This document shows, piece after piece, positions 54,013-61,911 of a DNA stretch of 64,000 bases. Positions within the stretch are counted from its first letter, which is position 1; every line of letters begins with the position of its first letter. The notes beneath the pieces were generated by a model. That model did not search any database, was not told the origin of the DNA, and saw only the letters and a program-made list of their open reading frames with translations. Source of the DNA: a virus; the IMG/VR virus record IMGVR_UViG_3300030085_002431, positions 1 through 64,000 of that record. One strand, written 5' to 3'. Both the position numbers and the translations under genes were made by a program.

Positions 54013-55107
54013 ATGGAGAAAGCATTTTTCATCAATGGTGGAGCAGGGAGAGTTCTCTGCTCCATTCCTGCGCTTGAGCATTATGCGGAAACACATGATG
54101 ACTTTGTAATTGTTGCAGAGTCATGGGGAGAGTTTTATGCAATGAGTCCAAAGCTCAGAGAAAAAGCATTTCCAATTCATCATAAGGGACTATTTAAGGA
54201 CCACCTTAGGGATAAAGAAATCATATCACCAGAACCATATCGTTTGAATGCTTATTTCAATCAAAAAGCAAATTTGATTCAAGCATTTGATATTCTCATA
54301 AATGGTGAAACTGAAGTTCCACCTACAAAAAAATTATCATTAGATATTAATAAAAAAGACCAAATTGTTGGTCATAATATGATTCAGGAAGTCAAAGAGA
54401 CCTTAAAGAAAGATAAAGTAATTGTATTTCAACCTTTTGGAAGCACTGTAGAGGTGCAAGGTAATTTTATAATTGACAGTAGTGGAAGAAGTTTTGAACT
54501 TTCTAATGTAGTTGAAATAATTAAAGAACTACAAAAAGATTATGGTATAATTATTATGTCTCAAGTTCCTATTCCAGGATGGGAACAAATGGGAGTTGCA
54601 TACCCTAAAGATGTAAGTCTTCTTCAGTGGGCAGGAATTATTAATGCTGCTGATTATTTTCTTGGATGTGACAGTGTTGGTCAACACTTGGCACATGCTG
54701 TAGGGAAACCAGCAACAGTTGTTATTGGGTCAACATTTCCAGAAAACATAACATATCCTGATAATAAGGATTTCAATGTTATCGATTTGGGGTTAAACAA
54801 AAGGTTATATAGTCCAATTAGAATGGTCTTTGATGATACTTCAGACAGAGTAAATGAATCCCTAATGGTAATGAATGAATCTGTTCTTAAAAAAATTAAA
54901 AAAGCAATTAAGGATAAGATTGGAGTAAGTAAAAAAACGGTGATTCCGCAACTTTCTCCTAATACTGATAATACACCATTACCCGTCCTTCCTGGAAAAA
55001 AAGCATCAGTAAAATCATCAACGAACGGATTTTCCCTTCCAGGAAAGCAAATAAATAAAAAGAAACCAATTGATGAAATTCTGGAATTAAACGAAATTAA
55101 AAATTGA
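54013..55107 (+). CDS. Glycosyltransferase family 9 (heptosyltransferase-like), 364 aa
   Basis: The N-terminal domain starts with INGGAGRVLCSIPALEHYAE, the GT9 'G-G-x-G-x-x-(L)-x-x-x-PAL' motif. The C-terminal donor-binding half has VIVFQPFGS, then DVSLLQWAGIINAADYFLGC, DSVGQHLAHAVGKPATVVIG and STFPENI, matching the 'D-(S/T)-x-x-x-H-x-A-A-x-x-x-P-x-x-x-(L/I)-(F/Y)-G-x-T' signature of ADP-heptose:LPS heptosyltransferases. The last 60 residues are a Pro/Lys/Ser-rich tail with LPGKK and LPGKQ. The ATG at 54013 was preferred over a TTG at 53998 because GGAG lies nine bases before it. It probably transfers a heptose-like sugar. The acceptor (virion protein or host glycan) is unknown. Confidence 0.75.
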   Translation: MEKAFFINGGAGRVLCSIPALEHYAETHDDFVIVAESWGEFYAMSPKLREKAFPIHHKGLFKDHLRDKEIISPEPYRLNAYFNQKANLIQAFDILINGETEVPPTKKLSLDINKKDQIVGHNMIQEVKETLKKDKVIVFQPFGSTVEVQGNFIIDSSGRSFELSNVVEIIKELQKDYGIIIMSQVPIPGWEQMGVAYPKDVSLLQWAGIINAADYFLGCDSVGQHLAHAVGKPATVVIGSTFPENITYPDNKDFNVIDLGLNKRLYSPIRMVFDDTSDRVNESLMVMNESVLKKIKKAIKDKIGVSKKTVIPQLSPNTDNTPLPVLPGKKASVKSSTNGFSLPGKQINKKKPIDEILELNEIKN

Positions 55108-55118
55108 GGTGAATTTTA

Positions 55119-56822
55119 ATGAGTACTATTGTTGCGTGTAATCGTGGGCATAACTCCGCCACGACGTTAGTTATTGATGGGGAAGTAAAGTTTTATATCG
55201 AAGAAGAACGTCTAACCAGAAGGAAGTATGATGGTGCTCCTTTGGCAGGACTATTGAAGGTATTTGATTATGTTGATGAAGTAGACCATCTTATTGTTTG
55301 TCATACGCATAGAGACGGTCCAAAACTGGACTGGACTAGGGAAGATGTATATGTTGGATTCATCCGAAAGATGATGAAAAACAAACCTTTCCAAGTTCAT
55401 TATGTTGATGAAATTCACCATGAGTTACATGCTGCTTGTGCATTTATTAACTCTGGATTTGAAACTGCTGCATGTTTAAGTGTTGATGGTGCTGGTAGTT
55501 TCCTTAAGAGTGATGCTTTTTCAGAGACAGGATATGAATTTGAAACAATTTTCAGAGCATCATATCCATTACAATTTGAGCAAGTTTATCAACATATCGG
55601 AACTCACTCTCGTGTTGGAATGTTACGTTTGGAGGATACTGAAAATAATTCAACTACAGTAGTAACTGAATATCCAGGTATCACAAAAGCATACGAAGCA
55701 ATCACTGATTACTGCGGTTTTACTTCTATTGAAGCAGGTAAAACCATGGGTCTTTCCCCTTATGGAAGAGAGAATCCTGATATTCCACCTTTTATTACTC
55801 ATGATGGGTGGGTAGATAGGTCAGTATTTACACCAACTTTCCCTAATGGTTCAGTGGTCAATAAAGAAAGATTTGATGCTATTAGAGAGGATTCCAATAT
55901 TCATGAAAAGGGTTCATATACTCAGTTCCAAAAAGATATGGCATATAAAATTCAGAGAGAATCTGAAAAGTATATGTTTAATTTAATCAGAAAAGCACAT
56001 GAGTTGACTGGTGAAACAAACTTTTGTATTGCTGGTGGATTTGGTCTAAATTGTGTTGCAAACTATAAGTATTGGAAAGAATTTCCCGATTTTAACATTT
56101 ATTGTGAACCAATTTCTCATGATGGGGGAACTCCTCTTGGTGCAGCAAAAATGTTGCATCTTAGAGAGATTGATTCATATGAACCACCTGCACCTACTAC
56201 TTCTATATACTATGGTCCACAATACGATCCAGCAACTTATGAGAGTGATTTAGTTGGTCTTGATGTTAAAGATACTTCATATGATGATGTTGCAAAATTA
56301 ATTCGTGAAGGTAATATCGTAACCATTTTTCAAGGCAGGTCTGAGGGTGGTCCTAGAGCACTTGGGAATCGTTCTATCCTATTTGACCCAACTATTCCTG
56401 ATGGAAAAGACATTGTTAATCGTGTGAAAAGGAGAGAATTCTTTAGACCATTTGCTTGCTCTATTAAGAAAGAAGCAGCTTGTGATTGGTTTGACCTTGC
56501 TGGTCGTGAGGAAACACCACATATGATGTATGCTGTAGATGCCCTCCCTGGTGTTGCAGAGAAAGTTCCTTCCGTCATCCATGTGGATGGAACATGTAGA
56601 ATTCAAACTGTTACTCCAGAACAGAATGAGCACTACTATAATCTCATTGATGCTTTTGAAAAATTAAGTGAAGTTCCTATTCTCTTCAATACTTCTTTCA
56701 ATCTTGGTGGTGACCCTCTAGTAGAAACAATTGAAGATGCAGTAAACACATTAAACAAGAGTGATATTGAGTATCTTTATCTCCCAGAAATTCAAAAACT
56801 TGTATACATTCCCAACATTTGA
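55119..56822 (+). CDS. NodU/TobZ-family carbamoyltransferase, copy 1, 567 aa
   Basis: This family carbamoylates sugar hydroxyls from carbamoyl phosphate through a carbamoyl-adenylate. Key motifs are present: GHNSATTLV near residue 10 (usually GHDA), EEERLTRRKY (28-37), the metal-site block HHELHAACAF (100-109), SVDGAG (D123), KTMGLSPYG, IAGGFGLNCVAN, PISHDGGTPLGAA (D335), GGPRALGNRSI (410-420) and REFFRPFACS. The end has NTSFNLGGDPLVETIEDAV. It has full family length. It is the first of three tandem copies, following the GT9 gene by 11 bases, with a GAGGTG ribosome binding site. It probably acts on the sugar made by the cassette. Confidence 0.9.
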   Translation: MSTIVACNRGHNSATTLVIDGEVKFYIEEERLTRRKYDGAPLAGLLKVFDYVDEVDHLIVCHTHRDGPKLDWTREDVYVGFIRKMMKNKPFQVHYVDEIHHELHAACAFINSGFETAACLSVDGAGSFLKSDAFSETGYEFETIFRASYPLQFEQVYQHIGTHSRVGMLRLEDTENNSTTVVTEYPGITKAYEAITDYCGFTSIEAGKTMGLSPYGRENPDIPPFITHDGWVDRSVFTPTFPNGSVVNKERFDAIREDSNIHEKGSYTQFQKDMAYKIQRESEKYMFNLIRKAHELTGETNFCIAGGFGLNCVANYKYWKEFPDFNIYCEPISHDGGTPLGAAKMLHLREIDSYEPPAPTTSIYYGPQYDPATYESDLVGLDVKDTSYDDVAKLIREGNIVTIFQGRSEGGPRALGNRSILFDPTIPDGKDIVNRVKRREFFRPFACSIKKEAACDWFDLAGREETPHMMYAVDALPGVAEKVPSVIHVDGTCRIQTVTPEQNEHYYNLIDAFEKLSEVPILFNTSFNLGGDPLVETIEDAVNTLNKSDIEYLYLPEIQKLVYIPNI

Positions 56823-56834
56823 TTTTAAAAAATT

Positions 56835-58499
56835 ATGGATAACGAAAAATTCTATCAATTGACATATAATACTAGTGGAACTGCTTCTGCAGTTTTAACT
56901 AAAAATGATACTGTAGACAAGGTTTATATTGAAGAGAGATTTACAAACATGAAGGATAATATTCCTTTAATTTGTCTCAAAGATATTGCTCATGGAAAAT
57001 GCATTTCTCATATGGGAATAACATCAAACGATGATTATTCTGGAAACGAGTGGGCAGTACTAACTAAATTCTTCTCAATTTATAGTGGAAGTACTAGTAA
57101 AGAAAACAGCCAAATTGTAACTCATCAGGAATCTCATTATCTACAATCTCTATCTGCATCACTAAATTCTGGTTTTACAGAACCCCATGTTTTTTGCTTT
57201 ACTAAACCAGGAGCACAGTCTGAGTATGGTAAACCCCATGAAAGTATCTTTTTGATGAATCCAAAAAGAGGAGTTTGTCAACTTGCATTTCGACAAGTTT
57301 TAGGTCCAAATGTTCGAGTTAAGAGAGAAGAAGGCGTTCCAGAAGCATATTACAACAGAAAAACATTTTCTATTTGCAATGCATTTGAATCTATTAAAGA
57401 ATTTACAAATTGTTCAACACTTAAGGAGATGTATGCTGTTGGGCAGTTAGGAACTGATGATAAGATGATTCCTAGCATTCTATCCAAGTGTGGTGCTCAG
57501 ACTTCTCAATTTAAATTAGATGGGAAAAAGCAAATATTCAATGAATATGAATATATTAAGGAAGTAAGTGATGGTAAAAAGAAAAGAGATATTTCTTTAA
57601 ATCTAGTATATCGAATTCAAAAGGATTATGAACGTTATTTGATTGATGCTGTTAATGAATATTTCAGCAGCCAGACTAGAGATGTAGCATCAACGTCAAG
57701 GGAATTAATCATTACTGGAACACTTAACGATAATGTAAGAGCAAATTACTTATTGCTAAAATCTTTAGATGATGATTTTACTCTATATGTTGATCCGATT
57801 TCTAATGAAGTTAGTAATAGTATGGGACTCGCATATGAACTTATAGGTTCTTGTGAGATGGCACCTAAAGGAGTTGATAATTTTTATCTTGGTAGAGAAC
57901 TAGATCCAACTGATTACAATCTACTTGAGCAAGAAGATGAAAAAACTGTAACACCAAAAGAAGTTGCTGAGTTAATTGCAGACGGAAATGTTGTTGCTAT
58001 TGCTCAGGGACGTTCTGAAATAACAGACCATGCTCTTGGAAATCGTTCTATTGTTGCAGACCCAAGAACTATTGAATCTAAACAAATCTTAAGTAGGTCT
58101 AAGTATCAACCAGATCATATTCCATGTATTACATCCGTCCTGGAAGAAAGTGCTAGTGATTGGTTTGACATGGATAAATTGAAGAGTAGTCCAGAAGCAA
58201 TGTATGCAGTTGATGCTCTGGATGTTACTAAAGAACAAGCACAGGGTGCAGTCTATACCGATGGATCAACTAGAGTACAAACTGTTAATGAAGGATATAA
58301 TCAGAATTACTACAATTTAATTAAAGAATTTGGTGATTTGACTGGTGTTCCAATGCTTCTTAATACGTCTCTTAATATGCATACATATCCAATGTGTGAT
58401 AATATGGAAAATATTATGTCATTTATGAGATGCTCTGGAGTAAACTATTTGTATCTTCCAGAAACTGGAAAACTATTGTTTGTGCCTACTGATTCTTAA
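56835..58499 (+). CDS. Degenerate NodU-family carbamoyltransferase, copy 2, 554 aa
   Basis: It aligns along its whole length with the copies on both sides, including QGRSE, HALGNRSIVADPR, YAVDALD, TRVQTVNEGYNQNYYNLIKE and the LNTS ending. Active-site motifs are eroded. The N-terminal H(D/N)AS motif is gone (TSGTASAVL). HxxxH of the metal site remains (H97, H101), but the VDGAG Asp is lost (CFTKPGAQ, 121-128), as is the second Asp (PISNEVSNSMG, 321-331). GGPRALGNRS has become ITDHALGNRS (396-405), losing the Arg, and FFRPFA has become YQPDHIP. The frame is intact, so it is not a simple pseudogene. It is perhaps a regulatory or structural subunit for copies 1 and 3. Confidence 0.8.
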   Translation: MDNEKFYQLTYNTSGTASAVLTKNDTVDKVYIEERFTNMKDNIPLICLKDIAHGKCISHMGITSNDDYSGNEWAVLTKFFSIYSGSTSKENSQIVTHQESHYLQSLSASLNSGFTEPHVFCFTKPGAQSEYGKPHESIFLMNPKRGVCQLAFRQVLGPNVRVKREEGVPEAYYNRKTFSICNAFESIKEFTNCSTLKEMYAVGQLGTDDKMIPSILSKCGAQTSQFKLDGKKQIFNEYEYIKEVSDGKKKRDISLNLVYRIQKDYERYLIDAVNEYFSSQTRDVASTSRELIITGTLNDNVRANYLLLKSLDDDFTLYVDPISNEVSNSMGLAYELIGSCEMAPKGVDNFYLGRELDPTDYNLLEQEDEKTVTPKEVAELIADGNVVAIAQGRSEITDHALGNRSIVADPRTIESKQILSRSKYQPDHIPCITSVLEESASDWFDMDKLKSSPEAMYAVDALDVTKEQAQGAVYTDGSTRVQTVNEGYNQNYYNLIKEFGDLTGVPMLLNTSLNMHTYPMCDNMENIMSFMRCSGVNYLYLPETGKLLFVPTDS

Positions 58500-58501
58500 T
58501 A

Positions 58502-60124
58502 ATGTATATCTTATCCATACATGAATCTCATGATGCAAGTATGGCTCTTATTAAAGATGGGGAGGTTTTAATTAACCTCTCCCATGAAAGATTAAGTCAT
58601 ATAAAGCATGATAGGAGAATTAATTTATTTGCTTCAAAAATAAAACAGTATACAAATTATGTTGATAAGGTTGTTGTAAGTTGTCTTCATAATTCTATAA
58701 AAGAAGTTGATTTTCCACTTTATGCAAACTATTGTGGAATTGATTTTGGTGAGATAGTTGACTATTCTCCGTTTCATCACATATCACATTCATATTTGGC
58801 ATTCAAACATTCAAATTTTGAGAATGCTATTAGTGTTGTTCTTGATGGTGCAGGTTCTGAAAAACCAGAAGTACAGTATCATGGTGTTGCACTCAAAGAA
58901 TGCGAGTCCGCCTATCAAATAAATCCACATATGACTGCTTGCATTTATAAATCATATGTTGGTCAAAGATCTGAAAATTTTGAATTTCCATATGAAGTTG
59001 GTGGAATTGACAGAAGAATTGGTATTGGAATGGCATATAGTGGAATCACAGAGGCTCTTGGATATGGAGAAAATGAAGATGGTAAGACTATGGGATTATC
59101 TGCATATGCATCAGAAGAGCAAATAAATTCTATTCCAAAATTGGTAGAGTTAAGTCATGGTGCTGATGGAAATAAATTTAAGTTATTTCGTGGTGGTGTT
59201 TTAGGATATTGTTCAGCACTTATTGATATACCAAAAGAATTACATGTTGAATATGCTGGAAGAATTCAAAGGGACTTTGAGGAGTATGTTATTCAGTTAG
59301 TTCATGGTATTGTTCAAAAAACAGGGTGTAGGAATATTGTTTTATCTGGTGGTTGTTTCCTTAATTGTGTAGCAAATTTTAAACTAAGAAAATCACTACC
59401 CCCCGAATTTAATATATTTGTCGAACCAATGTCTGGTGATGATGGTATTGCACTAGCTAATGCTTTCATGGTTGATGATATGATCAACCCAAAGAATAGA
59501 AAACTGAATACATTATATCTTGGTAGTCAGTTGGAATATGAGTATACTTTAAGTGATGGAGAGTCTGAAGTAGTAACTACACCAAAAGAAGTAGCACAAT
59601 TAATTTCTGAAGGAAATTGTATTGCTATTGCTCAGGGACGTTCTGAGAGTGGTCCTAGAGCATTGGGTAATCGATCTATATTGTTTGACCCAAGAGATAA
59701 AGATGGTAAGGATAAGGTAAATAAAATTAAAAAGAGAGAATACTTCAGACCCTTTGCTGCTACAGTTCTTCATGAGAATAGTCAACAGTGGTTTGACATG
59801 GATAGTCTTGATGAAAGTCCATACATGACTTATGCTGTAGATGTACTACCAGACAAATCTAAGACAATACCTGCTGTAACACATGTCAATAATACATGTA
59901 GAATACAAACTCTTAAACAGGAACAAAATAAAAACTATTACGAATTAATAAATGAGTTTTATAAGTTGACAGATGTTCCTATGGTATTAAACACTTCATT
60001 CAATCTTGCTGGTGATACTATGGTTGAAACAATAGAGGATGCTTTAAAAACACTAAGACTTAGTGAATTGGAGTATCTTTACTTACCAGAAACTAAAAAA
60101 CTTATTCATGTCCCCAACAAATGA
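58502..60124 (+). CDS. NodU/TobZ-family carbamoyltransferase, copy 3, 540 aa
   Basis: The motif set is intact: IHESHDASMALIKDG (H10, D11), HERLSHIKHD, the metal-site block HHISHSYLAF (92-101), VLDGAGS (D115), KTMGLSAYA, LSGGCFLNCVANF, EPMSGDDGIALANA (D313/D314), SGPRALGNRSILFDPR (383-398), and REYFRPFAA. Of the three it keeps the most canonical N-terminus (HDAS). It follows copy 2 by two bases and overlaps the next gene by four (ATGA), so it belongs to one operon with the heptose genes. The active enzyme probably places a carbamoyl group on a sugar hydroxyl. Which sugar is not shown by sequence. Confidence 0.9.
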   Translation: MYILSIHESHDASMALIKDGEVLINLSHERLSHIKHDRRINLFASKIKQYTNYVDKVVVSCLHNSIKEVDFPLYANYCGIDFGEIVDYSPFHHISHSYLAFKHSNFENAISVVLDGAGSEKPEVQYHGVALKECESAYQINPHMTACIYKSYVGQRSENFEFPYEVGGIDRRIGIGMAYSGITEALGYGENEDGKTMGLSAYASEEQINSIPKLVELSHGADGNKFKLFRGGVLGYCSALIDIPKELHVEYAGRIQRDFEEYVIQLVHGIVQKTGCRNIVLSGGCFLNCVANFKLRKSLPPEFNIFVEPMSGDDGIALANAFMVDDMINPKNRKLNTLYLGSQLEYEYTLSDGESEVVTTPKEVAQLISEGNCIAIAQGRSESGPRALGNRSILFDPRDKDGKDKVNKIKKREYFRPFAATVLHENSQQWFDMDSLDESPYMTYAVDVLPDKSKTIPAVTHVNNTCRIQTLKQEQNKNYYELINEFYKLTDVPMVLNTSFNLAGDTMVETIEDALKTLRLSELEYLYLPETKKLIHVPNK

Positions 60125-60519
60125 AAATATCTTTTGTCAATGGTTGTTTTGATGTATTACATCCAGGACACGTTGAACTTTTAAATTATGCTAGTTCTTT
60201 TGGTGATTACTTAATTGTTGCTATTGACTCAGATAGAAAAGTGGCAGAGATGAAAGGTCCAGACAGACCGATATTCTCTCAATCTGATAGGGCATATATG
60301 CTAAAAGAAATAAGATGTGTTGATGTAGTACATATTTTTGATACTAGACAAGAACTAGAGTCTTTGCTAGATTCATTGAGACCTGATACAATGGTCGTAG
60401 GTTCAGACTGGAAAGGAAAAGAAGTAGTAGGTTCACAGTATGCCAAATCAGTCAAATTCTTCGACAGAATCGGAGACTACTCAACAACAAAAACAATTCA
60501 AGGTTCTTCTTATCGGTGA
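60121..60519 (+). CDS. rfaE2: RfaE2-type nucleotidyltransferase (heptose-1-phosphate adenylyltransferase-like), 132 aa
   Basis: A small cytidylyltransferase-fold protein with the GCFDVLHPGH motif (H14-x2-H17), VAIDSDRKV, and the RfaE2-like middle: KGPDRPIFSQSDRAYML, then CVDVVHIFD. LRPDTMVVGSDW and VVGSQYAK follow, and it ends in YSTTKTIQ. In HldE-type proteins this domain converts heptose-1-phosphate plus ATP to ADP-heptose. TagD-type glycerol-3-phosphate cytidylyltransferases have the same fold and length. RfaE2 is preferred because of 'RPI-x4-DRA', the VVGS block and the neighbouring kinase and HldD genes. It overlaps copy 3 by four bases and the kinase by 80 bases in another frame. Confidence 0.75.
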   Translation: MKISFVNGCFDVLHPGHVELLNYASSFGDYLIVAIDSDRKVAEMKGPDRPIFSQSDRAYMLKEIRCVDVVHIFDTRQELESLLDSLRPDTMVVGSDWKGKEVVGSQYAKSVKFFDRIGDYSTTKTIQGSSYR

Positions 60520-61237
60520 TAGTTGCGAAGACGAGTACATTTATGGTACTTGTAAACGTATAAGTCCAGAAGCACCAGTTCCTATTATGGACTATTCCAG
60601 ACTGGAAACAAAATCTGGAATGGCAGGTAACGTATGTTTGAACTTACAGTCATTTGAAATGGACATAACGTTCTTAACTAACTCTGAGAAATTGGTTAAG
60701 ACACGATTTATTGATGAAAAGTCAAATCAGCAAATTCTTAGAGTTGATAATGAAGAGACTGTAAAACCGTTATTACTTCCAATTAGCACCGAAGGTTTTG
60801 ATGCAGTTGTAATTTCAGATTATAACAAAGGATATCTAAGTTATTCTAAAATTGAAGAAATAGTTTCTGGTTCCACATGCCCAGTGTTTATTGACAGTAA
60901 AAAAAGATTTTTACCTAACAAAGAAAATTGTTTTGTAAAAATAAATGACTTAGAGTATAGTCAATTGGATGAAAAGTGTCATATTGATAACTTAATTGTC
61001 ACTAAGGGTGCTGAGGGATGTTATTATAGAAATACTTTGTATCCAGCACAGAAAGTAAATGTTTATGATGTTGTCGGTGCAGGAGATACCTTTTTGGCAG
61101 CACTAGTTTTTAGTTATCTTGCTAGAGGTGATATGAGTGAATCAATTCGTTTTGCAAATAAAGCAGCAGCAGTTGTTGTTGGTCAACCAGGTACATATGT
61201 TTTACAGGAGGAAGATATAAATGAGATATGTAGTTGA
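60440..61237 (+). CDS. rfaE1: RfaE1/HldE-type PfkB sugar kinase, 265 aa
   Basis: It matches the kinase domain of HldE, which phosphorylates heptose-7-phosphate at C1. The N-terminal block KVLLIGDSCEDEYIYGTCKR, then ISPEAPVPI, corresponds to 'VLVVGDVMLD-x-Y-x-x-G-x-x-x-R-I-SPEAPVPV'. SDYNKGYLS and the PfkB signature DVVGAGDTFLAAL (catalytic D216) follow. It is shorter than the usual domain of about 310 residues. The only reasonable start (60440) lies 80 bases inside the RfaE2 gene, so residues 1-26 are encoded in an overlapping frame. In bacterial HldE the kinase is N-terminal and fused; here the order is reversed and the domains are separate. The HAD gene starts within its 3' end. Confidence 0.8.
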   Translation: MPNQSNSSTESETTQQQKQFKVLLIGDSCEDEYIYGTCKRISPEAPVPIMDYSRLETKSGMAGNVCLNLQSFEMDITFLTNSEKLVKTRFIDEKSNQQILRVDNEETVKPLLLPISTEGFDAVVISDYNKGYLSYSKIEEIVSGSTCPVFIDSKKRFLPNKENCFVKINDLEYSQLDEKCHIDNLIVTKGAEGCYYRNTLYPAQKVNVYDVVGAGDTFLAALVFSYLARGDMSESIRFANKAAAVVVGQPGTYVLQEEDINEICS

Positions 61238-61550
61238 TATTGATGCAACCATTTGTACCCCAGGTACATGTGAAGCATGTAGATATGAAGGTTCCACACC
61301 AATTCAAGATAGGATTGATAAAATAAATAAGTTGTATGATGATGGGCATATCATCAAATACTTTACTGCCCGAGGCATGGGAAGGTATAATGATGATGCG
61401 GAAAAGGCACGGGAAAAATTTTACGGACTAACCAAAATGCAATTAGATATTTGGGGATGTAAGTATCATGAACTTATTCTCGGAAAACCATCAGCAGACT
61501 ATTACATAGATGACAAAGCTGTAAATTCAGATGACTTCTTCAAGACCTAG
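61221..61550 (+). CDS. EcbF/BcbF-type HAD phosphatase, 109 aa
   Basis: A small HAD-fold protein. Motif I is VVDIDATIC (D6-x-D8-x-T10). Motif II lies in KYFTARGMGR. Motifs III/IV are in LGKPSADYYIDDKAVN. The sequence between, DRIDKINKLYDDGHIIKYFT and then QLDIWGCKYHEL, is characteristic of the capsule-biosynthesis phosphatases EcbF/BcbF. An AGGAGG nine bases before the ATG, inside the kinase gene, makes this start firm. In a heptose pathway a HAD enzyme (GmhB) removes the C7 phosphate of heptose bisphosphate. This protein could fill that step, but it is not a close match to GmhB. It overlaps the cupin gene by 20 bases. Confidence 0.7.
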   Translation: MRYVVDIDATICTPGTCEACRYEGSTPIQDRIDKINKLYDDGHIIKYFTARGMGRYNDDAEKAREKFYGLTKMQLDIWGCKYHELILGKPSADYYIDDKAVNSDDFFKT

Positions 61551-61911
61551 AGCAGGACAGGACATCAAATTCGTACCTAAGGGGTGGGGATTTGAAAAAT
61601 GGATTGTAAACTGTGAGCAATACTGCGGAAAACTTTTGTATATTGCTAAGGGAAAAAAGTGTTCATGGCACTACCACAATAAAAAAGATGAAGTTTTTTA
61701 TGTTCAAAGTGGTAAGATTAAAATTAAGTATGGTTGGTCAGACAATCAAGAATTAGGTTCCATAGCAATTTTGGAACGTGGTGATAAGTTTCACGTTCCA
61801 ATTGGTATGAGACATCAGATGTATGGTATGGAAGACACCGAACTGTTTGAGTTCAGTACAGAGCACTTTGACTCTGATAGTATTCGTGTCATCCCAGGAG
61901 ATACTCTTTGA
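61531..61911 (+). CDS. Cupin-domain sugar-pathway protein, 126 aa
   Basis: A single cupin domain with the metal-binding set H47-x-H49-x4-E54 (CSWHYHNKKDEVFYV) and H95 (VPIGMRHQMYG). The block WGFEKWIVNCEQYCGKLLYI and the KGKKCSWHYH motif resemble cupins linked to mannose-6-phosphate isomerase or nucleotide-sugar clusters, including phage ones. It may isomerise or epimerise a sugar phosphate or bind a sugar nucleotide; no specific reaction can be named. Its start lies within the HAD gene. Its 3' end overlaps the end of hldD on the other strand by 23 bases, and no terminator lies between. Confidence 0.75.
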   Translation: MTSSRPRAGQDIKFVPKGWGFEKWIVNCEQYCGKLLYIAKGKKCSWHYHNKKDEVFYVQSGKIKIKYGWSDNQELGSIAILERGDKFHVPIGMRHQMYGMEDTELFEFSTEHFDSDSIRVIPGDTL

